The translations under genes were made by a program, and so were the position numbers. The notes under the pieces were generated by a model. That model had not been told where the DNA came from. It saw only the letters and a list, made by a program, of their open reading frames with translations, and did no database searches. Below are positions 8,267 to 16,349 of a stretch of 64,000 nt of DNA, piece after piece; within the stretch, counting starts at the first letter, position 1; each line of letters begins with the position of its first letter. Source of the stretch: Caulobacteraceae bacterium UBA3198. Lineage in GTDB: Bacteria; Pseudomonadota; Alphaproteobacteria; Caulobacterales; Caulobacteraceae. Location: the NCBI GenBank assembly GCA_002363865.1, contig DEWY01000006.1, positions 124,001 through 188,000 of the forward strand, given 5' to 3'.

Positions 8267-8674
8267 TTACCCCTTGGCCGGCTGGAAGAACGGCAGCGTG
8301 ATGGTGTCGCTCATCTTCTCGAAGACGACCTCGAGCGGCATGTCGAGCACCAGGGCTTCCGGAGTCTGGGGGCAGCCGACGATGTTGGTCATCATCCGCG
8401 GGCCTTCCTCGAGCTGCACCACGGCGATGGCGTAGGGCTCGGTTCCCATGTCCGGGCGGGGACGATGGTTGATCACGTAGGAATAGAGGGTGGCGCGGCC
8501 GCTGGCCTTGAAGACCTCGACATTGCGCGAGCCTGTCTTGGGCGCGAACGGGCGCGGCGGGAAATAGGCTTCACCGGTCTCCTTGCAACGCTGGAGCAGA
8601 AGCTCCCCGTTGCGGGTCCCGTCCCAGAAATGCTGGGTCTCCGGAGTCGGCTCCGGCAAAATGCGAGGCGGCAT
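8267..8674 (-). CDS. DUF35 OB-fold protein, partner of the thiolase
   Basis: This 135-residue protein has the N-terminal helix (PETQHFWDGTRNGELLLQRC) and OB-fold core (ASGRATLYSY, EEGPRMMTNIVG) of DUF35 proteins, which bind thiolases and help position acyl-CoA. The family normally has a four-cysteine zinc ribbon; here only the first cysteine remains (QRCKETG, then FAPKTGS), so zinc binding is unlikely. I choose the ATG at 8674, preceded by GGAG, over a TTG 30 bases upstream. It is the first gene of a two-gene unit with the thiolase. Confidence 0.87.
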   Translation of the reverse strand: MPPRILPEPTPETQHFWDGTRNGELLLQRCKETGEAYFPPRPFAPKTGSRNVEVFKASGRATLYSYVINHRPRPDMGTEPYAIAVVQLEEGPRMMTNIVGCPQTPEALVLDMPLEVVFEKMSDTITLPFFQPAKG

Positions 8675-8769
8675 AAGTCTCCATCCCTCAATCAATGTTT
8701 TCAAAAATCCCGGCCTCTTCCAGCCGAGCGGGCGCCAGAAAAGACGAGAGCGGCCCGCTTGTCGACCGG

Positions 8770-8830
8770 CTTAGAGCCTTGAGGCCGTTTCGTCCGATAA
8801 CCGGTTCCCACTTGTCGGAACGCCCCCTAG
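8770..8830. repeat. Dispersed alphaproteobacterial intergenic repeat (probable)
   Basis: The stretch starts CTTAGAGCC and ends CCCCTAG, and contains ATAACCGGTTCCCACTTG within a TCCGA...TCGGA hairpin (8793-8819). From memory this closely resembles a short palindromic repeat scattered through many Caulobacterales and Rhizobiales genomes around an ACCGGTTCCCACTT core. Its right end supplies the TAG stop codon (8827-8829) of the adjacent minus-strand gene. Confidence 0.55.
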
Positions 8831-9273
8831 ACCGGAGAGCCCGAAAGTCGCCGCCGGTCGCTGGCCGCGACCAGGGCCCGCCAGATCTGGGACTCCAGGG
8901 CGCGCGCCTCCGGATCGTCCCGCCGCTCCAGCTCCGCATGCAGGGCGATCAGGGCCACCTTCAGCTCGCCATTGGCGCTCTGCAGGGCGCTGAGCCGCAG
9001 GCTCTCGTCCCGGCCTTGCGACAGGGCGTCGAGCCAGCGGCGGCGGGTGTCCTCGCCCCAGACCTTCGCCCCGGCGGCCAGCAGGGCGCGCAGGTCGGCG
9101 TTCTCCTGGGCCAGTATCTCGGCCGCCCCGTCCCACATCTCCGCGGCGAGCCCAAGCAGCAGGGCCGAGAGGCCAAGTTCGCCGGCGCGGTCGGCGGCCG
9201 GAATGTTGGGCGCGGCGTTGCGGGCCACGCGGCCGGCCAGATCGGCCAGCACCTGGGAGACGGCAGGCGTCAT
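8827..9273 (-). CDS. Small helical protein linked to the phosphotransferase (DUF6285-like)
   Basis: The protein is 148 residues from the ATG at 9273, which overlaps the stop of the upstream phosphotransferase gene by four bases. It is predicted all-helical, with a central AGELGLSALLLGLAAEMWD helix and a charged C-terminal half, and has no signal or membrane segment. In other proteobacteria a small helical protein (I believe DUF6285) accompanies this class of phosphotransferase, which suggests a stabilising or regulatory subunit; I am not certain of the family name. A longer in-frame reading to 9588 exists but runs antiparallel to nothing and simply overlaps the kinase gene in another frame, so I reject it. 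Confidence 0.7.
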   Translation of the reverse strand: MTPAVSQVLADLAGRVARNAAPNIPAADRAGELGLSALLLGLAAEMWDGAAEILAQENADLRALLAAGAKVWGEDTRRRWLDALSQGRDESLRLSALQSANGELKVALIALHAELERRDDPEARALESQIWRALVAASDRRRLSGSPV

Positions 9274-10298
9274 AGGTGTCCCATCACTTTCAGGGCGGCG
9301 CGGTCCTGGGCGTCGATCAGGGCCCAGGCCGGATAGACCAGGATCGGGTCGCGATTGGCGCCGTCCAGCCAGGTCCGGGCGCTGGAGACCCAGATGGCCT
9401 GGCCCTTTACGCAGGCGAACAGCTCCCACCATTTCAGGGCGTCCGGCGCGGCGACGAGGCCGCTGGCGGCCTCCCAGGCGGCGATCGCCTCGTCCCGCGG
9501 CAGCAGGCCGCCCGGCTTGCCCTGGCCGAAGTACCAGACCGGATTGAAGCTCCAGCCCAGATCCTCCAGCGGGTCGCCGAGATGGCACATTTCCCAGTCG
9601 AGGACGCCGTGAATGCCGCCTTGAGTGTCATAGAGAAAATTGCCGGTGCGGTAGTCCCCGTGCACCACCGCCACCTTCTGGGCCGGGGGCGGCGGATTGG
9701 CCCGCAGCCAGCGGATGGCCGCCCGGATCACCGGCAGGGGCTCGGTCTCGTCAGCGTCCAGCACCCCTTCCCAGTGGTCCAGTTCACGGCGCCAGACATC
9801 CTCGGCCCGGGTGGCCGGCAGCACCGCGGCCAGGCCCAGAGCAACGGGATCAGCCCGGGCGATCTGGCCCAGGATCGTCCACTTGCGCCGCCCCAGTTCC
9901 GGCAGGCTCTCCAGATAGGGCGCCGTCCACAGAGGCCCGGTTCCAGCCTGAAAGCCGGCGATCTCGGCGGCCACGAAGAAGGGGCTGCCCAGCGCCTCGT
10001 CCCCCTCCTCCAGCCAGAGCATTTCCGGCACCGGCACCTCGCCGCCGTGGAAGGCCCGATAGGCCTCGAACTCCACACGCCGCTCGGTGTCGATCAGGCT
10101 GTCGGCCGGATCGCGCCGCAGGATCAGCCCCCGGCGGCGGGCCTCCCCGCCCTCGGTCCAGACCAGGGTGAAGCGATAGGTCTGGCGCGAGGCGCCGCCG
10201 GTGATGCGGGCGATCTCGGTGACCGCCACGTCCCGCGCCCCGGGCATCTGCGCCGCGGCATAGGCGCCCAGGCGCTGGACGAGCTCAGCCTCCTCCAT
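9270..10298 (-). CDS. Phosphotransferase family protein (aminoglycoside/choline-kinase fold, ACAD10-like)
   Basis: The 342-residue protein has a protein-kinase-like fold: an N-lobe with ITGGASRQTYRF, the catalytic loop AVVHGDYRTGNFLYD and the metal-binding GVLDWEMCHLGDPLEDLGW. This subgroup is related to the kinase domain of acyl-CoA dehydrogenase ACAD10/11 and probably phosphorylates hydroxyacyl-CoA or a similar small hydroxylated compound. The ATG at 10298 sits two bases after the P450 stop; longer in-frame readings run into the P450 gene. The pairing with a P450, which makes hydroxyl groups, is chemically sensible: hydroxylation then phosphorylation. Confidence 0.88.
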   Translation of the reverse strand: MEEAELVQRLGAYAAAQMPGARDVAVTEIARITGGASRQTYRFTLVWTEGGEARRRGLILRRDPADSLIDTERRVEFEAYRAFHGGEVPVPEMLWLEEGDEALGSPFFVAAEIAGFQAGTGPLWTAPYLESLPELGRRKWTILGQIARADPVALGLAAVLPATRAEDVWRRELDHWEGVLDADETEPLPVIRAAIRWLRANPPPPAQKVAVVHGDYRTGNFLYDTQGGIHGVLDWEMCHLGDPLEDLGWSFNPVWYFGQGKPGGLLPRDEAIAAWEAASGLVAAPDALKWWELFACVKGQAIWVSSARTWLDGANRDPILVYPAWALIDAQDRAALKVMGHL

Positions 10299-10300
10299 GC

Positions 10301-11575
10301 TCAGCTCATCTTGAAGCGGATGGGCAGGGTCTTGGGGCCATTGACGAACACCGCCTGGGACATCTGCGGTTCGCCGGCCAGCTCGAGGGACGCCAGGCGC
10401 GGAATGAGCTCCTCCCAGAGGATGCGCATCTCCATCTTGGCCAGGTGCTGGCCAAGGCACAGGTGGGCGCCATAGCCGAAGGCCAGATGCTTGTTGGGCT
10501 TGCGGTCGACCCGGAAGGCCTGGGGATCGTCGAACACCGCCTCGTCGCGGTTGCCAGACGCGTAGCAGAGCATCAGCCAGTCCTGGGCCGCCAGGTCGCG
10601 ACCGCCCATCTGGGTCGGCTCGGCGACGGTGCGCATGAAGGTCTTCACCGGGGTGGTCCAGCGGATGGACTCGTCAACCAGACCCGCGATCAGCGACGGA
10701 TCAGCCTTCAGCTTGGCCAGTTCGGCGGGGTTCTCGGCCAGGCCCCAGATGGCCCCACCGGTGGAGGACGAGGTGGTGTCGTGGCCCGCCGTGGCGACGA
10801 TGATGTAGTAGCTCATCGCCTCGAACTCGGAGATCGGCTGGCCGTCGATCATGCTGTTGGCGATGACGCTGGACAGGTCATCGGTCGGATTGGCCCGGCG
10901 GTCGGCCGACAGCTTGCGGAAATATTCGAAGAAGTCGGTGATGACGCCCGGGGTCAGCTTGGCGCCGGGGTCGACCTCTTCCTTGCGGGCCAGTTCCGGG
11001 TCGGCGGCGCCGAACAGTTCCTGGGTCAGCATCAGCATGCGCGGCTCGTCTTCCGGCGGCACGCCCATAATCTCCATCACCACGCGCAGGGGATAATGCA
11101 GCGCCACCTCACGGACGAAGTCGCACTGACCGCCGGTGGCGGCCATCTGGGCGACGGCGGCCTTGGCCACCCCGCGGATGCGGTCCTCCATGGAGCGCAG
11201 GTTCTGCGGCATGAACCAGGCCTGGGTCAGGGCCCGATACTTGTGGTGATCGGGCGCGTCCATATGGATCAGGGTCCGCAGCAGATGCGGGCTGCCGCCG
11301 GTCATCTCGCGGATCTTGGCGTCGGTCTCCTGATTGACGATGGTCGGCGACTTGTCGCCGTTCAGGAACAGCGCATTCTGCCGGCTGATCTCCAGGATGT
11401 CGGCGTGCCGGGTGGCCACCCAGAACGGCTCATAGCCCGCTGGCTCGGCGCGCCCGAAGGCGTTGTTGGCCCGTAACCACGCATAGGTTTCGTGAATGCG
11501 TCCATCGGCATAGGCCTTGGGGTCCACCAGAGTCTGAGCATGTTCATCGGGTATGCGCACGTTGGATTCAGTCAT
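10301..11575 (-). CDS. Cytochrome P450 monooxygenase
   Basis: The 424-residue soluble bacterial P450 has the I-helix oxygen-activation motif AGHDTTS (263-269), the K-helix ExxR (E302-R305) and the haem-binding loop FGYGAHLCLG with proximal ligand Cys373. No N-terminal membrane anchor is visible, so it depends on a soluble ferredoxin system; no ferredoxin or reductase gene lies in the window. It is the first gene of a minus-strand unit with the phosphotransferase and the small helical protein. The divergent CrtC-like gene shares its 187-base upstream region. Likely substrates are terpenoid, steroid or fatty acyl compounds, by inference only. Confidence 0.94.
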   Translation of the reverse strand: MTESNVRIPDEHAQTLVDPKAYADGRIHETYAWLRANNAFGRAEPAGYEPFWVATRHADILEISRQNALFLNGDKSPTIVNQETDAKIREMTGGSPHLLRTLIHMDAPDHHKYRALTQAWFMPQNLRSMEDRIRGVAKAAVAQMAATGGQCDFVREVALHYPLRVVMEIMGVPPEDEPRMLMLTQELFGAADPELARKEEVDPGAKLTPGVITDFFEYFRKLSADRRANPTDDLSSVIANSMIDGQPISEFEAMSYYIIVATAGHDTTSSSTGGAIWGLAENPAELAKLKADPSLIAGLVDESIRWTTPVKTFMRTVAEPTQMGGRDLAAQDWLMLCYASGNRDEAVFDDPQAFRVDRKPNKHLAFGYGAHLCLGQHLAKMEMRILWEELIPRLASLELAGEPQMSQAVFVNGPKTLPIRFKMS

Positions 11576-11668
11576 GATCGCCCTTGCGGACGGCCTTACG
11601 CTGCGGAATGCTTACCCAAGGGCAGCAATTTCGTTCCGTAACGTTAGGGCACCGACGCCTCCCTTGCC

Positions 11669-11685
11669 TTGTTCTACTTGAACAA
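11669..11685. promoter_or_regulatory. Inverted repeat between the P450 and CrtC-like genes
   Basis: TTGTTC and GAACAA are separated by five bases, giving a perfect 6-5-6 palindrome in the 187-base divergent region. It is a plausible operator for a dimeric repressor or activator controlling one or both units. No regulator gene lies beside it. Confidence 0.4.
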
Positions 11686-11762
11686 TTGATACTGCCAGCA
11701 CAGGCGGCGTCGCAATACCGACAATCAAACCGCTGTAGAAATTGCGTCCGGAGGAACCGCCC

Positions 11763-12845
11763 ATGCTGACCAAGGCCGACGACTTTCCCATCCACCAGAC
11801 GCCGGAACCGGTGGCCCATGCGGGTACGGACCGGAACTTCTACGATCGCTATTTTTTCAACGGCTACAGCCCGGACGGGGCAACCTATTTCGCCGTGGCC
11901 TTCGGGGTCTATCCGCACCTGAACATCGCCGACGCCCATTTCAGCGTCATCCGCGACGGGGTGCAGCATTGCCTGCACGCCTCGAAGGTCCTGCATTCCG
12001 AGCGGCTGGACCTCTCCGTCGGCCCCATCTCCATCACCGTGGTCGAGCCGCTGCAGACCCTGAAGGTGACGGTGAAGGACGGCGAGGGCCTGGCGGCCGA
12101 GATCACCTTCACCGGACGCGCCTTCCCCATTGAGGAGCCGCGCTTCACCCGCCGCATCGGCCCGCGGGCCTTCATGGACTATACCCGCCTGACCCAGAAC
12201 GTCCGCTGCACGGGCTGGATCGAGATCGACGGGGTGCGCCAGGACCTGCCGGCCGGCACGGTGGGCTCCCGCGACCGCTCCTGGGGCATCCGTCCGGTGG
12301 GGGCGCCCGATCCCCAGCCGCCGGTCCCCATGACCATGAGCGGCTTCTTCTGGCAGTGGACACCGCTCAACTTCACCGACCGCAGCGTCTTCTTCCACGT
12401 CAACGCCGACCCGGACGGGAGCGCCTGGAACACCCGGGCGGTGATCCTGCCCGACGGGGCGCCGCAGGGCGGCGGGTTTCACACCTCTGCGGCGCGGATG
12501 ACGGGGGTGGAGCTGGTCCCCGGGACCCGTCACGCCCAGGGCGGAGTGCTGGAAATCCCCTCGGAAACGGGGTCAATAAGGGTCAATTTCGAGCCATTTC
12601 TGACCTTTTTGATGCGCGGAATCGGCTATTCCGGCGCCTGGCGACACGGCGCCTACAAGGGCGAGCTGGTGGTCGAGCGCGAGGACATCGATCTGGCCAG
12701 CGCCGACATGGGCGCGCCCGAGCACGTTCATATCCAGGCCCTGTCGCGGGTGACCCTGACCACGCCAGGCGAAGCGCCGCAGACGGGACTAGGGGTCTTC
12801 GAGCAACTGATCGCCGGCCCCTATAAGCCCTACGGCCTGGGTTAG
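11763..12845 (+). CDS. CrtC/AttH-like lipocalin-type protein of unknown function
   Basis: The 360-residue protein from ATG 11763 (good GGAGGA upstream at about 11750) resembles the large family annotated as hydroxyneurosporene synthase-like (CrtC/AttH, DUF7064/7065 type). It shows two beta-rich halves, with NFYDRYFFNGYSPDG near the N terminus and the characteristic GSRDRSWGIRP at mid-protein, followed by FFWQWTPLNF. It has no signal peptide. Family members are often found beside P450s and acyl-CoA enzymes in steroid- or terpene-degrading bacteria, but no reaction is established for this subgroup to my knowledge. An alpha/beta hydrolase follows after 68 bases. Confidence 0.75.
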   Translation: MLTKADDFPIHQTPEPVAHAGTDRNFYDRYFFNGYSPDGATYFAVAFGVYPHLNIADAHFSVIRDGVQHCLHASKVLHSERLDLSVGPISITVVEPLQTLKVTVKDGEGLAAEITFTGRAFPIEEPRFTRRIGPRAFMDYTRLTQNVRCTGWIEIDGVRQDLPAGTVGSRDRSWGIRPVGAPDPQPPVPMTMSGFFWQWTPLNFTDRSVFFHVNADPDGSAWNTRAVILPDGAPQGGGFHTSAARMTGVELVPGTRHAQGGVLEIPSETGSIRVNFEPFLTFLMRGIGYSGAWRHGAYKGELVVEREDIDLASADMGAPEHVHIQALSRVTLTTPGEAPQTGLGVFEQLIAGPYKPYGLG

Positions 12846-12913
12846 GCCGCACAGGGCTTGCCAAGCCGGCGCGGGACTGGTCGGCTGGACCACATCAGCT
12901 GTGGAGGCGACCC

Positions 12914-13855
12914 ATGCGGCGGTTACTGGCAAGATTATTCGGGACGCCCCACGAGGCGGCCGCGCCCGCCGGCGCGGCCCCGCAGCCTGTGTGGGCGGAA
13001 CGGACCTGGATGTCCGGCGACGGCCTGAGCCTGTGGGCCCGGGACTATGGCGGCGCAGGCGGTCCGGCGCGGCTGCCGGTGATCTGCCTCCACGGCCTGA
13101 CCCGCAATTCCCGGGACTTCGAGGATGTGGCGCCGGCCATCGCCGCGACCGGCCGCCGGGTCCTGGCCCTGGACGTCCGGGGCCGCGGCCGCTCGGCCTA
13201 TGACCCCAACCCCACCAACTACAACCCGGCCGTCTATGCCGGCGATGTGGCGAGCCTGATGGGCGAGGCCGGGATCGCCCGGGCCATTTTCCTGGGCACA
13301 TCCATGGGGGGGCTGATCACCATGACGCTCTCGACCGTGCGGCCGGACCTGATCGCCGGCGCCATCCTCAACGACATCGGTCCGGAGATCGCCACCGAGG
13401 GGCTGACCCGGATCGGCAGCTATGTGGGCTCCGGCGGCCCGGCGGCCAGCTGGGCCGAGGCCGCAGAGCGGACCCGGGCGATCAACGGCTCGGCTCAGCC
13501 GCACCTGACCGACGCCGACTGGGACCGGTTCGCCCGGCGGACCTGGCGGGAGGTCGAGCCCGGCAAGCTGGTCCTGGACTACGACCCGGCCATCGCCCAG
13601 GCCTTCGCCGCCACCCCGGCCGGCACGCCGAGCCCGGACCTCTGGCCGCTATTCATGGCGCTGGCCATCAACCGGCCGATGCTGCTGGTGCGCGGCGGCG
13701 CCTCGGACCTGCTGGCCGAGGGCACGGCTGCGCGGATGCAGGCCCTGGCCCCGCAGATGCGGCGGGTGGATATCGACGGCGTCGGCCACGCGCCCACCCT
13801 GGACGAGCCGGCGGCCCGCAAGGCGATCGCAGACTTTCTGACCGACGCCCCCTGA
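12914..13855 (+). CDS. Alpha/beta hydrolase
   Basis: The 313-residue protein shows the alpha/beta hydrolase signature: oxyanion loop CLHGLTRNSRDF, nucleophile elbow GTSMGG, an acid in ASDLLAEG and the catalytic His in GVGHAP. The arrangement is that of esterases, lactonases and C-C hydrolases. The N terminus (RRLLARLFGTP) is short and basic and is not a clear signal peptide. GGAGG lies just upstream of the ATG. It may be co-transcribed with the CrtC-like gene. Substrate unknown. Confidence 0.87.
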   Translation: MRRLLARLFGTPHEAAAPAGAAPQPVWAERTWMSGDGLSLWARDYGGAGGPARLPVICLHGLTRNSRDFEDVAPAIAATGRRVLALDVRGRGRSAYDPNPTNYNPAVYAGDVASLMGEAGIARAIFLGTSMGGLITMTLSTVRPDLIAGAILNDIGPEIATEGLTRIGSYVGSGGPAASWAEAAERTRAINGSAQPHLTDADWDRFARRTWREVEPGKLVLDYDPAIAQAFAATPAGTPSPDLWPLFMALAINRPMLLVRGGASDLLAEGTAARMQALAPQMRRVDIDGVGHAPTLDEPAARKAIADFLTDAP

Positions 13856-13980
13856 GCGGAGGCCAGCTGCGCCGCGGCGATGCAGCTTGCCTTTGAGGGC
13901 CTGGCCTTGGCACTATCGTCAGATTGACCTTCGGCGGGCTCTCTGGGACCCGTCTCCTGCTTTTTTGAGAGATTGAGACT

Positions 13981-14949
13981 TTGACGATTTTGGCTCAGGC
14001 GGCGAACGCCTCGCCGCCCGCGGATTCATTCGCCTCGGTCGACGCCCTCGTGCAGGGCCTGGCCAGCGTCGGCTATATCGCCTCGCGCCGCATCGCCACG
14101 GCGCTCTACATGTCGGTCCACCTGCAGAAGCCGATCCTGGTGGAAGGGGTCGCCGGCGTCGGCAAGACCGAGCTGGCCCTGTCCACCGCCACCCTGCTCG
14201 GCCTGCCGCTGATCCGCATGCAGTGCTACGAGGGCCTGGACGAGTCCAAGGCCCTGTACGAGTGGAAGTACGGCAAGCAGCTCCTCTACACCCAGATCCT
14301 CAAGGACCGCATGGGCGCCGAACTGGCGGATGCGGCCGGCATGGACGAGGCCATGGAGCGCCTGCACGGCATGGGCGACATGTTCTTCTCCGAGCCCTTC
14401 CTGGAGCCCCGGCCCCTGATGAAGGCCCTGCGGGAGGATGACGGCTGCGTCCTGCTGATCGACGAGATCGACAAGTCTGACGAGGCCTTCGAGGCCTTCC
14501 TGCTCGAGGTCCTGTCGGCCTATCAGGCCTCGGTGCCTGAGCTTGGCGTCATCAAGGCCAAGACCCCGCCCATCGTCTTCCTGACCTCCAACAATGTGCG
14601 CGACCTGGGCGATGCTTTGAAGCGCCGCTGCCTGCACCTGCACATCCCCCTGCCTGAGGCGAGCCTGGAGCGCCGCATCGTCGCCAGCCGGGTGCCGGAC
14701 ATCGAGGCCCGCCTGACCCACCAGCTGGTCGGCTTCGTCCACGCCCTGCGCGAGATGGACCTGCGCAAGTCGCCCTCGATCTCCGAGACCGTCGACTGGG
14801 CCCGGGCGCTGATCCTGATGCACGCCGACAGCCTGGACCCGGCCATGGTCCGCGACACCCTGAACGTGATCCTGAAGTACGAGCAGGACATTCAGATGGT
14901 CGAGCCGCAGATCAGCGAACTGCTGCGGACGGCCCAGACGACTCCCTAA
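13981..14949 (+). CDS. MoxR-family AAA+ ATPase
   Basis: MoxR ATPases act as chaperones for the assembly or metal insertion of enzyme complexes, normally together with a VWA-domain partner. The 322-residue protein has Walker A GVAGVGKT (56-63), Walker B LLIDEID (D161, E162) and the sensor region LTSNNVRDL. The frame begins at TTG 13981; the next ATG would remove the N-terminal helix before the Walker A, so TTG is preferred, though the Shine-Dalgarno is weak. The VWA partner gene starts ten bases after the stop. No carbon monoxide dehydrogenase or other obvious client is adjacent; a molybdenum hydroxylase lies 2.3 kb away on the other strand. Confidence 0.9.
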   Translation: MTILAQAANASPPADSFASVDALVQGLASVGYIASRRIATALYMSVHLQKPILVEGVAGVGKTELALSTATLLGLPLIRMQCYEGLDESKALYEWKYGKQLLYTQILKDRMGAELADAAGMDEAMERLHGMGDMFFSEPFLEPRPLMKALREDDGCVLLIDEIDKSDEAFEAFLLEVLSAYQASVPELGVIKAKTPPIVFLTSNNVRDLGDALKRRCLHLHIPLPEASLERRIVASRVPDIEARLTHQLVGFVHALREMDLRKSPSISETVDWARALILMHADSLDPAMVRDTLNVILKYEQDIQMVEPQISELLRTAQTTP

Positions 14950-14959
14950 GGCGCAGCCC

Positions 14960-16342
14960 ATGCAGCACCAGATGGAGGACTTCATCCGCGCCCTGCGGGC
15001 CGCCGATGTGAAGGTCTCGCCGGCGGAGTCCATCGACGCCCACGAGGCGGTCGCCCGCATCGGCTATGCCGATCGCGAGCTCTTGAAGGACGCGCTGTGC
15101 GCGACGCTGGCCAAGAGCGAGGACGAGGTGCGCCGGTTCGACCGGGCCTTCGACAACTTCTTCGCCCGGGACCCGTTCGACTTCGCCATGCCGCCCCCGC
15201 CGCCGGAAGGCGGCGAAGCCGCCCCGCCCGAGGCGAGGCTGGAGGACGTCTCCGAAGAGGCCGCCGGCTCGGAGCTGGCCCAGATCATCCTGGCCGGAGA
15301 TTCCACCGCGCTGACCCAGGCCATGGAGAAGGCCGCCCAGGCCGCCCAGGTCTCGGAGATCAGGCTCTCCACCCAGAAGAGCCGGCTGACCCGGCGGCTG
15401 CTGGACGAGATGGGGGTGGCGGAGATCGAGAAGATCATCAGCCAGGCGCGGCGCCTGGAGGGCGAGGGCGGAAACGCCCTGGCCGACCGGCTGGAGGCCG
15501 GCCGCAAGATCGTGGCCGCCGAGGCCCAGCGCTATGTCCAGCGCCAGCACGACCTCTATGCCGCCGAGAGCGGCCGCCAACTGCGCGAGGAGCTTCTGGC
15601 CCGCAAGGCGCTGAACGCCGAGGGCGGCATCGATCCGGTCGATCTGCAGATGATGCAGGCCCTGGTGCGCAAGATGGCCAAGCGCCTGGCCGACCGATAT
15701 TCCCGCCGGCGCAACCGGGCCCGCAAGGGTCACCTGGACGTGCGCCGGACCCTGCGCCAATCGATGGCCTATGGCGGGGTGCCGTTCAACGTCGTCTGGA
15801 AGACCGAGCGGGTCGACAAGCCCAAGATCATCGCCATCTGCGATGTCTCCAAGTCGGTGGCTGCGGCCGCCCAGTTCCTGCTGACCTTCCTCTACAGTCT
15901 CAATGAGGTGGTCGACCGGATGGACGCCTACGCCTTTTCCGGCCGCATGATCCCGGTGAACCAGATCCTGGACGAGCACGGGGTGGACAAGGCGATCCTG
16001 GAGGTTCTGAAGCTGATCGGCTTCCAGCAGACCGACTATGGCCGCGCCCTGCAGGACTTCGCCGAAAACCATCTCGACAAGCTCGACCGCCACACCACGG
16101 TGATCTTCCTGGGCGACGCCCGGTCCAACTATGCCGACCCGCGCCTGGACATCATGCGCACCATCCACGAGCGCTCCCGCTCGGTGATCTGGCTGAACCC
16201 GGAGCCGGAGAGCTACTGGAACCAGGGCGACAGCGTCATGAACCGCTACCTGCCCTTCTGCCACCTGGCCAAGACCTGCAACACGCTCGACCAGCTCGAA
16301 CGCATCATCGAAGACGTCCTGCGCCAGTACGTCCCGCACTGA
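14960..16342 (+). CDS. CoxE-like VWA-domain protein
   Basis: This 460-residue soluble protein partners the MoxR ATPase. The C-terminal VWA domain contains the MIDAS metal site as CDVSKSV (DxSxS) with further ligands in TDYGRAL and FLGDARSN. The N-terminal half is helical and charged, with a Pro/Glu-rich insert (MPPPPPEGGEA). CoxE-type proteins work with the MoxR-like CoxD in maturing the Mo-Cu site of CO dehydrogenase, and relatives are widespread without CODH genes. The gene converges on the immunity-like gene with only seven bases between stops. Confidence 0.88.
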   Translation: MQHQMEDFIRALRAADVKVSPAESIDAHEAVARIGYADRELLKDALCATLAKSEDEVRRFDRAFDNFFARDPFDFAMPPPPPEGGEAAPPEARLEDVSEEAAGSELAQIILAGDSTALTQAMEKAAQAAQVSEIRLSTQKSRLTRRLLDEMGVAEIEKIISQARRLEGEGGNALADRLEAGRKIVAAEAQRYVQRQHDLYAAESGRQLREELLARKALNAEGGIDPVDLQMMQALVRKMAKRLADRYSRRRNRARKGHLDVRRTLRQSMAYGGVPFNVVWKTERVDKPKIIAICDVSKSVAAAAQFLLTFLYSLNEVVDRMDAYAFSGRMIPVNQILDEHGVDKAILEVLKLIGFQQTDYGRALQDFAENHLDKLDRHTTVIFLGDARSNYADPRLDIMRTIHERSRSVIWLNPEPESYWNQGDSVMNRYLPFCHLAKTCNTLDQLERIIEDVLRQYVPH

Positions 16343-16349
16343 CGGGTGG

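Noticed and set aside
8827..9588. 253-residue version of the small helical protein
   Set aside because: The upstream extension overlaps the phosphotransferase gene in another frame and lacks a ribosome-binding site; ATG 9273 gives a normal ATGA overlap.
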